NCBI GenBank assembly: GCA_947846985.1
Contig: CANTUZ010000001.1
Coordinates: 70,821,521 to 70,885,520 of the forward strand
Source: Fratercula arctica
Lineage: Eukaryota; Chordata; Aves; Charadriiformes; Alcidae
Length of the DNA: 64,000 bases
Reading direction: 5' to 3'
Below the pieces are notes generated by a model. The model was not told where the DNA came from and ran no database searches. It worked only from the letters and a program-made list of their open reading frames with translations. Positions within the stretch are counted from its first letter, which is position 1. The number at the start of each line of letters is the position of its first letter. The position numbers were made by a program, and so were the translations under genes. Below, piece after piece: positions 1 to 10,300 of the stretch.

Positions 1-488
1 CTACTATCCTGGGAACTCTGAAGAAGGAACACATTAATTCTGAAAACATATGGTTCTCTCTGGAGGAAACGTGGTTATATCCTTGAGCACTGATTACAGC
101 TGAAGCAGTCGTGATGTCTGGGTCCCTGTATTCCAACTACAATACAAATATGTCTGAGGTTATCAATGCAGGCAGGCGTGAAAGAATATGCACAAAAGGA
201 AACAGTCATACAACTGAAGATGCTAACATTAGTAAAATACAGCAAGGGGACAATGATCACCAAGCCTGGATATAAAGGAGGAAGTTATGATTTCTTCACA
301 AAGTTAAAACACAAAAGGAGCACCTCAGTGACAAAAATAGCTGGAAATGGTAATACTACAGCCAAAAATACTGGTGAAAAGAGAGCTACAAACTAAAGCA
401 ATGCATTTAAGTTGTGATTTTTGTTTGTTTTCTTATTTACTGACAAAGTATCATCTCTGTTTATGTGTTTCTTTCACCCTCATTTCAG

Positions 489-622
489 GTGGGATCTCAG
501 CCTATAATGCGGGACCCAGGAACGTCCAGACCTACGACAGAATGGATATTGGCACAACACACAATGACTACGCCAATGATGTGGTTGCAAGAGCCAAGTT
601 TTATAAGAGAAATGGATACTGA
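489..622 (+). CDS. LYG2: Goose-type lysozyme, last coding exon (partial gene)
   Basis: This is the C-terminal 44 residues of a goose-type (G-type, GH23) lysozyme, a secreted enzyme that cleaves peptidoglycan between MurNAc and GlcNAc. The exon follows a good acceptor (pyrimidine tract then CAG at 486-488) and reads GGISAYNAG, then RMDIGTTH and [18 protein letters not shown] before TGA at 620-622. These match the family's C-terminus almost residue for residue. The incoming intron is phase 1. The catalytic Glu lies in earlier exons, which fall outside the window; I found no further lysozyme exon in positions 1-480. The gene is convergent with MRPL30, as in mammals. LYG2 rather than LYG1 is chosen only because LYG2 neighbours MRPL30 in human, so the paralogue is uncertain while the family is not. 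Confidence 0.88.
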
Positions 623-1065
623 GATACTTGAGTAATTATTAGATTTGAGTCACTGATTGCATACTTTGCTTCTAATTAAAAAAATCCTGGATTTCTCCCC
701 CAGAAACAGTAAGAATGGGGGAGGGCAATGAAGCCAGAAACAAGTGCAAGCTTTCAATTATTTTTTTTTCACGTACGCTAGAAAAATCATTTTAAATGAC
801 AACACTGCTAATAATCCAAACTGTAACCTATCTTTTGCCATTTATTTATCTCACTTCATTGGAAGATTCAAGCAGAGTTTTCACCTATGCCTGCAGTTTT
901 TCAAGGAGCAGACTGATGCTGCAAGAAAGTTATAACACTGCTTAAGAAGATTTTATCTACCTTAGATTTTATGTCAATATATGTGTCTATCAGCAGTACA
1001 AAATTGGTTGTAACAATTTGCAATTTTGGAACTGAATATTTGGAATAAATATTTTACATATTTAA
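623..1065 (+). other. Probable 3' UTR of the lysozyme gene
   Basis: Non-coding sequence directly after the lysozyme stop codon. An AATAAA polyadenylation signal lies at 1044-1049, which would give a 3' UTR of about 440 bases. Small open frames here have no family resemblance. Confidence 0.5.
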
Positions 1066-1900
1066 TCTACCACAAGAGTCTATCACAGTGTATCATATCC
1101 TTTCAGAATAATTGCTCTTAACTTTGGTAATGTGACTCCAAGGTGTCTGTTTCTTGTGATCGGAGGGAAAATACTAAGCGATCTGTAACTTTTTTTGCCC
1201 TTTATACTACTTCACTTTAGCTTTTACAGTTGTAAACAATCTGTAAAACTCAAGCTGCTGTAGTTAATACTTCTATTGAAGCTACGTATTAGCTTCAATG
1301 CAGGTCTGGAGTAAGAATATGCACATTACATCATGTTTTTAAAATGGCATGTAGTTTATAAAATCTGATGAAGTTTATGCACAATGAACAGATTCTTTTA
1401 ATCGACCATATGGTAAAGCTTTTGGGGAGCCTTAGCTTCAGAGTTGTTGTGTTCATTCAGCCATTTCAAGACACAAGGGTGGAAAGTAAGTGTTTTAGAG
1501 TGGCTGAAAAAAAAAAATACTCAAGCATTATCACTAGGGGCTAAAGGAGAAATAATAAAGAGCATGAGGGGATTGTTCATCTGTTTGCTTGTTTATTTTA
1601 AATATGGCACATTTTTTATAGCTAGTATTTTGTGCCTGTGGTTAAAAATATCCTGATGCTACTATTAGAATTCTATTGATCTACTCACACTACAGTATTA
1701 ATTACCAAATCTGAAACAGTAAGTGAACCTGCAACAGAGCAATGGCACAGAACTAGAAATTTATTCTTAAAAAAGTGTATTTCCACATTGCTACTGCATA
1801 TTGCACCAAAGATTTGTTTGAATGTACTTTAAATGCTACAGCAGGTAGACACAGCAAATGGTTCCTATCCAAAAAAGCAAGCTCAGTGTGAGCCAGCTGC
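1066..1900. other. Intergenic, nothing recognised
   Basis: AT-rich sequence between the lysozyme 3' end and the first CR1 fragment. I see no coding exon, RNA gene or strong repeat structure. Confidence 0.5.
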
Positions 1901-1904
1901 GTGC

Positions 1905-2490
1905 CCAAGCAGCAAAGGCAGCTAAGGGTACCCTGGGCTGTACGAACAGAAGCACAGCTTGACCAAGGGAAGGGACTGCAAGCACTTGTTAGACTGCATT
2001 TAGAGTGGAGTCCAGTTTTGGGCCCCCTGACAGAGGAAAGACCAATTAAGTAGAGAGAAGTCAGCAGAGAGCCACGCAGGTGGTTGGGGCTGGAGTACTT
2101 GCCCATGAGAAGGGCAGCTTCAGGTGGACCTAACAGCAGCCCCACAGTACCTACCTGTGAGGGATAATTGAGGAGATGGAGCCAGGCTGGCTCCTCACAC
2201 TAGCACAAGGTGGGAAGAGAAGTGTCAACAGGCATAAGCTGAAAAAAGAGGTTCAGACTGGATACAAGACTGTATCCTGCATATAACCTTTTCCCCATGA
2301 GGACAGCCAGGCAGCAGAGGAGGCTGCCCAGAAAGGCTAAGCTGTCCGTGTCCTCAGAGGTTTTCAAGACCTGACTGGACAAAGTCCTGAACAACTTGGC
2401 CTGATGACCTCAGCGCAGGCCCTACATTAAGCAGGAGGCTGGACGAGAGACCTGCAGGTACCTCTCAACCAGAACTTTGCTATCATCTTA
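1905..2490 (+). mobile_element. Old, diverged CR1 LINE fragment
   Basis: Sequence in sense orientation that resembles the 3' half of a CR1 element: a degraded version of the 'HLEWSPVLGP' region near 2000-2030, the 'CCCATGAGGACAGCCAGGCAG' region near 2295 and 'TTTTCAAGACCTGACTGGACAAAGTCCTGA' wording near 2360-2390. The same arrangement recurs in the copy at 35475-36513. No open frame survives, so this belongs to an older CR1 subfamily than the next copy. Confidence 0.6.
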
Positions 2491-2544
2491 AGTCAGCCTG
2501 TTTGTTCCCTGCACAAAAAGGTAGCATCTCTTACCTGTGCTTCA

Positions 2545-3702
2545 TGAAGATTTACATGAAGCATTTCCAGCCTTTGACACTGTCCCGCATGACATCTTGG
2601 TCTCCAAGCTGATAAAATATGGGTTTGATGGATGGACAATTCAGTGGATAAAGAACTGGCTTGACGGCCGCACCCAAAGAGTGGCTGTCAATGGGTCCAT
2701 GTCCAAGTGGAGGCCAGTGACAAGTGGAGTCCTTCAAGGATCAGTACTGGGATCGGTCTTGTTTAACATCTTCGTCAGCGACATGGACAGTGGCATAGAG
2801 TGCACCCTCAGCAAGTTTGCCGACAACACCAAGCTCTGTGGGGCGGCTGACACACTGGAGGGAAGGGATGCCATCCAGACGGACCTTGACAGGCTGGAGA
2901 GCTGGGCCTATGCCAACCTCATGAAGTTCAACAAGACCAAGTGCAAGGTCCTCCATCTGGGTCAGGGCAATCCCAAGCACCGATAAAGGCTGGGCAGTGA
3001 CTGGCTTGAGAGCAGCCCTGAAGAAAAGGACTTGGGGGTACTGGTGGACGAGAGGCTCAACATGAGCCCGTCAGGGTGCACCAGCAGCCCAGAAAGCCAA
3101 TCTTATCCTGGGCTGCATCAGGAGAAGCGTGGCCAGCAGGTCGAGGGAGGTGATTCTCCCCCTCTACTCCACTCTCATGGGACCCCACCTGGAGTACTGT
3201 GTCCAGTTCTGGAGCCCCTACTACGACAAAGATATGGATGTGCTGGAACGTGTCCAGAGAAGGACCACGAGGATGATCAGAGGGCTGGAACACCTCTCCT
3301 ATGAGGACAGACTGAGAGAGTTGGTGTTCAGTCTGGAGAAAAGAAGGCTCCGAGGAGACCTTATAGTGGCCTACCAGTATCTTAAGGGGGCCTACAAGAA
3401 AGCTGGTGAGGGACTTTTTAGGATGTTGGGTAATGGTAGGACTAGAGGGAATGGATTAAAACTAGAGATGGGTCGATTCAGACTGGGCGTTAGGAAGAAG
3501 TTCTTCACCATGAGGGTGGTGAGACACTGGAAGAGGTTGCCCAGAGAGGTGGTGGAAGCCCCATCCCTGGAAGTTTTTAAGGCCACGCTGGATGGGGCTC
3601 TGAGCAACCTGACCTAGTGGGAGATGTCCCTGCCCATGGCAGGGGGGCTGGAACTAGACGATCTTTAAGGTCCCTTCCAACCCAAACCATTCTATGATTC
3701 AA
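2545..3702 (+). mobile_element. CR1 LINE, 5'-truncated, reverse transcriptase remnant
   Basis: A 1.16-kb sense CR1 copy. Translated pieces show the reverse transcriptase core: [13 protein letters not shown], then [27 protein letters not shown] and FADNTKL (the FADD-like catalytic box, with D to N). Further on come the '[13 protein letters not shown]' and '[27 protein letters not shown]' blocks typical of CR1 ORF2. The frame is broken near 2986 and 3050. The 3' end reads AACCATTCTATGATTC, the normal CR1 terminus, so only the 5' part is missing, as expected from incomplete reverse transcription. Confidence 0.92.
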
Positions 3703-5985
3703 TGCTCCATTAATGAAAGGATGTGAATACACACTGTGCACCCTGTTGGTTCAGGTTTTAGACCTGAGAGCAAATCTCTAGAGAACGTATGCTTATACAG
3801 AGAAGGTTTGGGATAGCAGATTGACTGACAGTTGAGACCTTGGAGGAAATACCATTTCAGAAACACCCAAACTTACACATATTAAAAATTTTAAGAAAAT
3901 ATAATTTCCTTTTTCATTAACACTGCCAGCTTGTCAATTAAAGACAGTAAGGATCTCTGGTAGCTAAATCTTACCCAGAAATAACAGGTACTATCTAAAA
4001 CATTTTCCCTTCTCTGTACTTGGGAAGCAGTTATTAGCTCTGCTCTAACTTAGGTAGTTTATCACACGCTTTTTAAGTTGTGCACAGTACCATGCAAGCT
4101 TGTTCATTGACACATTCTTTCCAGTTCACACTGCAGTACTTTTGAAGGTTGTAGCATCTGTATAGCGTAATGAATAGAAGATCCATATTCATACATATAC
4201 TGAGTATGACAGGACTGGCAGCACTCCCTCTGTTGGAGATTCACCAGGCTGCAGCACTGTGGACACAAATCCCAAACGCACTTGGTAAGCCTGAGCGATC
4301 CTGGCGTTGGTGCTCTGGGCCACTAATCCCAATACAAGGCTTACATTTGCTATCCCACAGCAACAAGACCCCTTTGCCCTAGTACTTGTGACATGTCTTT
4401 TAAGCATGTCCTGTATACCTTGGATGCACTACACATCCTTCAAAAGGGATGACATTTCAGCTTTACTAAGCATGTCCCTGAGGGAACATGTTCAACACCA
4501 CAGTTATAACACACTGCCGTGGAAGATGGCATGCAGATGCTGGAAGGAAGGTGACAGGGAAGAAACGAAACATTCATTTATCTGCTTCTTTTTCCTTGTC
4601 ATTCTGTATACTTCAGACCAACACTAGTATTTCCAACTATAGCCTTTAACTTGTTGAGAAATTGAGGTTTTTCAGCTCAGTTTTGCATTTCTGCCTTCAG
4701 CCTGCCAGTAGGAGCCATTGCACTCTTCAATGACACTACCATAGCCTATCCTTCTTTTTCTTCTGCACACTGCCTCCAGCTTTTATGTCCCTCTTACTGA
4801 TTTGTCTATTCCTTTGAACTCCTACTAGTGTTTACTCTTCTCTGGAAGCATGCAGAAAGGATAAACATTCATTTTCAGCGGCTGCATCCCTCTGATCTTC
4901 TCACAACATGCAGTCATTAAGATTAACTCCTTTACAGCGTGTCTCATGTGGGAGAGGCTCATAGTGTAGTAAACTATGGAATTTATGCTTGCTGGAATGA
5001 AAACTACTTCATCACTTGATACAGCAGTGGCTTTCTAACTTTGGCCACAATTCTTAAAACTGCAAATAAAAAATATACAGTGCTATTTAAGATCCTTCAG
5101 TAAAAGGTGTTATTTTATAAGCTTGCATTCCACAATTACTAACTTGCACCAAAGAAGTATGGTTCAGGGTCTCCAGATTTCTAAAGTTTGCAATTTTAGA
5201 ACAGGAAAAGCATCAACTTTCACCCAGACTGCAGCTCTTAGGCTATTACTATTAAACGTTTAGGATCAAGAAATACATATGAAGTGAGATAACACGTTTC
5301 CTGAAAAACTAATTATACAATCTACCAAGATGTGAATCACTCCTCTTACTCCCAAACGGGGAGTTCAGGTACTTCTTAAGCACATTTCCCGAAAGACAAA
5401 TTACACAACCTACCAAGGTGTGAAGCACCCCTTCTGTAACTCCCAAATAGGGAGTTCAGGTACTTTTTAAGCTACGGAGGAGGCCAGATGACAGACTCTT
5501 TGCTAAGGAACAAGTGTGAGATCTGGATGACCAAGCTAAGTCACCCACAAACACCTGCCTCAAACAAGTGTCACCCTCAGCAGATAGCCAGTCAATTCTC
5601 AGGTAAAGAGAGGGCTTTTAAATTCCACTTCCTTCGCGCAGTAAAGATGAAATCATGCACCACCATTGTAAGCCTTTACTGTTAGCTGGGAAATGTCCTC
5701 ACCATCATTACTTAGATCCACTCTAAAACAAAGTCAAATAAGCAGAAAAGTAAGTAAAGTTCTTTAATAGCTAGCCATGAACTGCAATAATCTAGCCACG
5801 AAATTAAAACACAAGGACAGAAAGCCTATCATTCATTTAACATTTCAGGCAAACATTACCAACACTGAATTTTATATCTGTACACGTGTAGTCCTTCTTT
5901 AAGCATCAGTGCCACATCCACCGCTCACACCAGACAGGGTAACTAAGCTTACATTTCATATACAAACTCTTAACTTGGGAGTCAA
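3703..5985. other. Intergenic between lysozyme and MRPL30 3' ends
   Basis: Lies between two convergent genes. Apart from a tandem duplication at 5300-5475, I see no coding exon or known repeat. The open frames around 4170-4627 lack any family resemblance. Confidence 0.5.
5300..5475. repeat. Tandem duplication, two ~90-bp units
   Basis: Two diverged copies lie head to tail. CTACCAAGATGTGAA at about 5322 recurs as CTACCAAGGTGTGAA at 5410, and GGAGTTCAGGTACTT near 5360 recurs near 5451. The offset is 88-91 bp because of small indels. Each unit contains a short inverted repeat around CTCCC...GGGAG. Confidence 0.75.
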
Positions 5986-6024
5986 ATTATTTATTTTATA
6001 AAATATAAATCCAACCAGCACACC

Positions 6025-9000
6025 TTATGATTTAATTTCTTTCTGCTCCACAGGTTTCAGACGCCGTTTAATGACAAGCTCTCCCTTGCTCGTAAGAAAG
6101 GTGTCTGACATTTCCTCTTCTGTTGGCAACCCATAAGGTAGTTTCAGTGGCTGTATTCTACAGGCAAAAGAGTTTGCTTAGTGAAGTCCTATGACTGGAA
6201 GAGTGTTACGTTAAGTGTTCCAAATTAAACAAACTGTTAACAAACCTTATCAGATGTTTAACAACTTTCAGTTTGGAATTCACAGAGGGGATATTTTTGT
6301 GCAGTCTTGGCTGATGCGCCTACATAAAGAATAGAACAGGTTTTACAAATGCATTGCCAAACCCCAAATCTCTCTTCACTGAACTTTTCACACTACCAGT
6401 AAAAACATAAACCATATTTGCAAAGATAAGATTTAGAGAAATAAGTTTTGCATCAAGAACACACATAAAAATATAAAATCAAAACTTGATCAAGCTCTTG
6501 ATTCCAGTAAAAGGACAATTTCAGCTTTATTCCCACTACATTACCAATATATTCTAATTTCTTCCAACTGTTAAAAATACTATAGGTAGAAATATATGTA
6601 GATGTATAGATGTTTAGGGGTAAGACTGCTTGCTTCAGTTAGATCTTAAATTGATCAAGCAAACATTGTTTCTCTGTAACATTACACTTACTAGACAAAT
6701 TTTTGCACAATGTGCAGTTGGCCTGATGCAGTTGACATCTTTGACAGAAACTCTGTTTGAAAATATATCATCCCCTTGGGATTTGGAAGCCTTTTCGTTA
6801 ACAAATCAGTCTTATTTACTTACCTGCAATATCTGAATAATATGACCTACAGAGAATACTGAATTCAATGAATTTACAAATCTATTTTCATTATTTTAGC
6901 AGAATTCTCAAGGTAAGGTTCTCTTCAGGCATGCATAGCAGTACCATACAGTAATATTCTGAATTCCCACTAAATGAGCATTTAACATTAACATTCTTCT
7001 CTGCTCTTAAACTCATCATCGATTTCTCAATTACATGTATAGCAGCTGTAAAGCAATCCGAATTTTGTGACTGCAAAATTGAGGTCCTTAAAAAAAAGCC
7101 ACCACCTAAATTCTACCCTATGTTTCTACATTTCTGGTGTACACAATAAATATAAAGAACAACAATCATACTTTTACGAGTCCAAGATCACGTATTATCT
7201 TCTTTTCCCAATATGGGCGACCAACTACACATTTTATTCTAGTAACAACATGGATTTTGTGGGGCTGCTCAGGGTCACCTCCATACTTTTCATGATCTCC
7301 AGGCCGTGGCTGAAATACCTAAAATAAGAAGTTCACAAAAACAGAGGGTATTTTCCTAAATATCTGGATTACTACTATAGCTCATAAAATAACTCTCTAA
7401 AACATCCTTCAACTTTGGCAAAAATTCTTACATGTTTAACTAGCTTTCTTTTCAGAAAGTCAAAGCACCAACAAGTGACCTCAAATTTAGCTTTTATAAC
7501 ATTAAGCCAAACTTATTTTTATAACAATTTTCACTCTTCAGTTTGGCCATATAACTGCATAGAAATACATGGACAATACTATACCAGCACAGCACTTAAT
7601 TCACATGTATCTCGTTGAAGAACCTCTGCTTAGCCTCTGAATGGTAAGCTTTTCCAGAAGCTTTAATAATGATTTTAAGGCAAAGACTAGATGGTATCTT
7701 GCAAAAAGATAAACTAAAAATGTAAATGTAAAAATGTACAATGTAAGTCAAACTTCCCATCTCTTTCATTTTAGTTATTTATTGAATAGAATACATCAGT
7801 GGAAGGGACCTACAATGATGATATAGTCCCACTGCCTGAGCAGTTCATGGCTGACCAGAAGTTAAAGCACGTTGTTAAGGGTATTGTCCAAATGCCTCTT
7901 GAACACTGACAGGCATGGGGCATCAACCACCTCTTCAGGAAGCCTGTTCCAGTGTTTGGCCACCCTCTCAGTACGGAAATGCTCATAATGTCTGGTCTAA
8001 ACCTCCCCTGGTGCGCCCTTGAACCATTCCCATGCATCCTGTCACTGGATACCAGGGAAAAGAGATCAGCACCTCCCTCTCCTCTTCCCCTTCTCAATAA
8101 GGTGTAGAGAGCAATGAGATCCCCCCCCAGCCCCCTTCTCTTCAAAACAAACAAGTCCAGAGTCCTTAGCTGCTCATAGTCATTCCTTCCAGCCCTTTTA
8201 CCAGCTTTGTTGCCCTCCTCTGGATGTACTCAAGGACCTTCACGTTCTTAAACTGTGGGGCCCAGAACTGCACACAGTACTCAAGGTAAGGCTGCACCAA
8301 CACAGAATACAGTGAGATAATCGCCTCTTTTGAGCGGCTGGTGATGCTGTGTTTGATGCACTCCAGGATGTGGTTTGCCCTCTTGGCTGCCAGGGCACAC
8401 TGCTGACTCCTACTGAGCCTCCTGCCAACCAGCACCCCCACATCCCTTTCTGCAGGGCTGCTCTCCAGCCACTCCTCTCCCCGTTTATACTTGTGCCCGG
8501 CATTACTCTGTCCTAGGTGCAGAATCTGGCATTTGTTCTTGTTAAATTTCATGCAATTGATGATTACCCAATGCTCCAATCTGTCTAGATCCCTCTGCAA
8601 AGCCTCTTGCTCCTCGAGAGTTGACAGCACCTCCCAGTTTGGTATCACCAGTAAACTTGCTAATGGTGCACTCAACTCCTGCATCCAGATCACTGACAAA
8701 AGATATCGAACAGAACTGGCCCTGGGACTGAGCCCTGAGGAACACCACTGGTGACCAGTCACCAGTGAGATGTAGCCCTGGGGATTCACTACAACCCTTT
8801 GGGCCCTGCCCTTCAGCCAGTTCTTCATCCAGTGCACTGTGAACCTGCTTATCTCTAGAAATCTCTCATACCACAGAAAGCACAGACTTAAGCAGGCTAA
8901 TACCTATTTTTCAGTTTCTCAACTACTGAAGCACATACCGAGTCCGGAATTCTTGACCTGGTAAAGAGACAACGAACCCACGCTGTGGACGCCATCCCCT

Positions 9001-9746
9001 CCATCCTCTTCCCCAGCATCTGCAAAGAGAGCAGGACATCACTGGTCAGGTCTTGCCTTCTCTTCAGACTTGCAAACAGATTACACAGGCACCCAAACTC
9101 AGACCAGGTGACAACATATCCCACGCTTACTACATCTCCCAGCGGTTGAAGAATAGACTGTGCTGACACACACGCTTCAAACTGGAAGAGGGTAGATTTA
9201 GATTAGATATAACGAAGAAATTTTTCAGTATGAAGGTGGTGAGACACTGGAACAGGTTGCCCAGAGAAGCTGTGGATGCCCCATCCCTGGAAGTGTCCAA
9301 GGCCAGGCTGGATGGGGCTTTGAGCAGTCTGGTCTAGTGGGAGGTGTCCCTGCCCATGGCAGGGTGTTTGGAACTAGATGATCTTTAAGGTCCCTTCCAA
9401 CCCAAACCATTCTATGGTTCTACGACACTGGGCGCCCTCAGGCTCCTCGGCCTTTCCAACGGCCGCGCTCTCCTCTCAGGGGAGGCACCGGCCGGGCGCC
9501 GCGGCGATTGCGCCCGGGGTGAGGGGTACGAAGCTGGCAGCAGGGCCCCTCGCTCCCGCCGGTAACCGCCCCGCTCTCTCCTTCCCCCTCTCAGCAGCGG
9601 CTCCGAGGCGCCGGCAGGGCCGTTCCCCGCCGCCCCTCGCCGCTTCACCGGCAGAAGCGGCCCCCCTACTGCCGCCGCATCCCGAACTAAACCCCGGCCG
9701 CAGCCATCACCTTCCAAGCGGCGGCTGGGCCCGCTATGGCCGCCAT
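6025..9746 (-). CDS. MRPL30: Mitochondrial large ribosomal subunit protein uL30m
   Basis: A nuclear gene for a structural protein of the mitochondrial large ribosomal subunit (uL30 fold), acting in the mitochondrial matrix. Five coding exons, read on the minus strand: 9746-9711, 9019-8939, 7318-7172, 6319-6246 and 6157-6025 (TAA at 6027-6025). All have GT/AG borders and compatible phases, giving 156 residues against 161 in human. Diagnostic stretches are [75 protein letters not shown] and LKPVEQKE. The first 35-40 residues (start [12 protein letters not shown]) are basic and alanine-rich, as in a mitochondrial targeting peptide, and differ most from human. The start codon was chosen because exon 1 is in phase 0 with exon 2; an ATG at the start of exon 2 is a possible alternative. 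Two CR1 copies sit in the introns. An AATAAA lies at 5995-5990, about 30 nt past the stop, suggesting a very short 3' UTR. Confidence 0.93.
7780..8862 (-). mobile_element. CR1 LINE in MRPL30 intron 2
   Basis: A minus-strand CR1 copy lying in the same direction as MRPL30. Its translation retains [62 protein letters not shown] and [16 protein letters not shown], all ORF2 blocks, with frameshifts. The 3' end is at the low coordinate and is more diverged than the copies ending in ATTCTATGATTCT. It is 5' truncated just upstream of the WMKNWL block. Confidence 0.88.
9178..9423 (+). mobile_element. CR1 3'-end fragment in MRPL30 intron 1
   Basis: A roughly 245-bp sense CR1 3' end. It contains GTGGTGAGACACTGGAACAG, the GGATGCCCCATCCCTGGAAG block and TCCCTGCCCATGGCAGGG, and ends CAAACCATTCTATGGTTCTA. 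It lies antisense to MRPL30. Confidence 0.9.
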
Positions 9747-10300
9747 CTCGGTGCGCAGCCTTCCGGCCGGGCACCAGCGCCACGGCACTTCAGTTCCGCG
9801 CCGCCGGAAGGAAAAGAGTGAGGCACAGCCCCCTTCCCTCCTCCTCCTCCTCCTCAGCTTCAGTTTCTATTCCCGTTCCCCCCTCCCCGTTTCCCCCCCC
9901 GCGGCGCCTATGTCGCGGGCGGGGAGCGATGGCACCGCCGCGCTGGAGCGAGCCGGGGCGGACACAGTGAAGCGGGCGGTGGAGCTGGATCTGGCGTCTC
10001 GGTTCCAGGAGTCGCTGGTGTGTTACCAGGAGGGCATCGACCTCCTGCTACAGGTGGTGAAAGGTACCGGGCGAGGCGGGGCGGGGGGAGGGGATGCGGT
10101 TTGTCAGCCGTTTACTGCAGCCGTTGAGGCGGTTGGTTGTTAAACGCCCCCCGGCTCTGTGGGAGGCCGCCAGCCGGGGATGGTTTTGAGGAGAGAGGAG
10201 CCGTGTTTGGTGCCGAGGGCCGGCCCCGGTCCCTCGTCGCCTCACCGGGAGGGAGAGGGAGAGCTGGCGGTGTCCCCTCGGGAAGACGGGAGGCTATGGC
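9440..10300. promoter_or_regulatory. CpG-island bidirectional promoter, MRPL30/MITD1
   Basis: A dense run of CpG and GC boxes spans both first exons. The two start codons (MRPL30 at 9746 on minus, MITD1 at 9910 on plus) are 163 bp apart. Two ETS-type cores face opposite ways: CCGGAAG on the minus strand at 9766-9760 and on the plus strand at 9804-9810. Such sites bind GABP/NRF-2, a known activator of nuclear genes for mitochondrial proteins. The minus strand also reads GAGATGGCGGC over the MRPL30 ATG, a YY1-like motif. No TATA box is seen. Transcription start points are not determined. Confidence 0.75.

Noticed and set aside
166..396. Possible upstream lysozyme exon
   Set aside because: None of the frames shows the lysozyme segment that should precede GGISAYNAG, and the frame running into the exon from 347 is intronic.
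2537..3617. Open frames of 149 and 162 residues that look like reverse transcriptase genes
   Set aside because: They are pieces of a truncated CR1 LINE with a broken frame and a normal CR1 3' end, not a host gene. The same applies to the frames at 8166-8837, 10624-11388 and 41286-41615 on minus.
9378..9821. A 147-residue frame upstream of MITD1
   Set aside because: It overlaps MRPL30 exon 1 on the other strand and the GC-rich promoter. No family resemblance; a by-product of composition.
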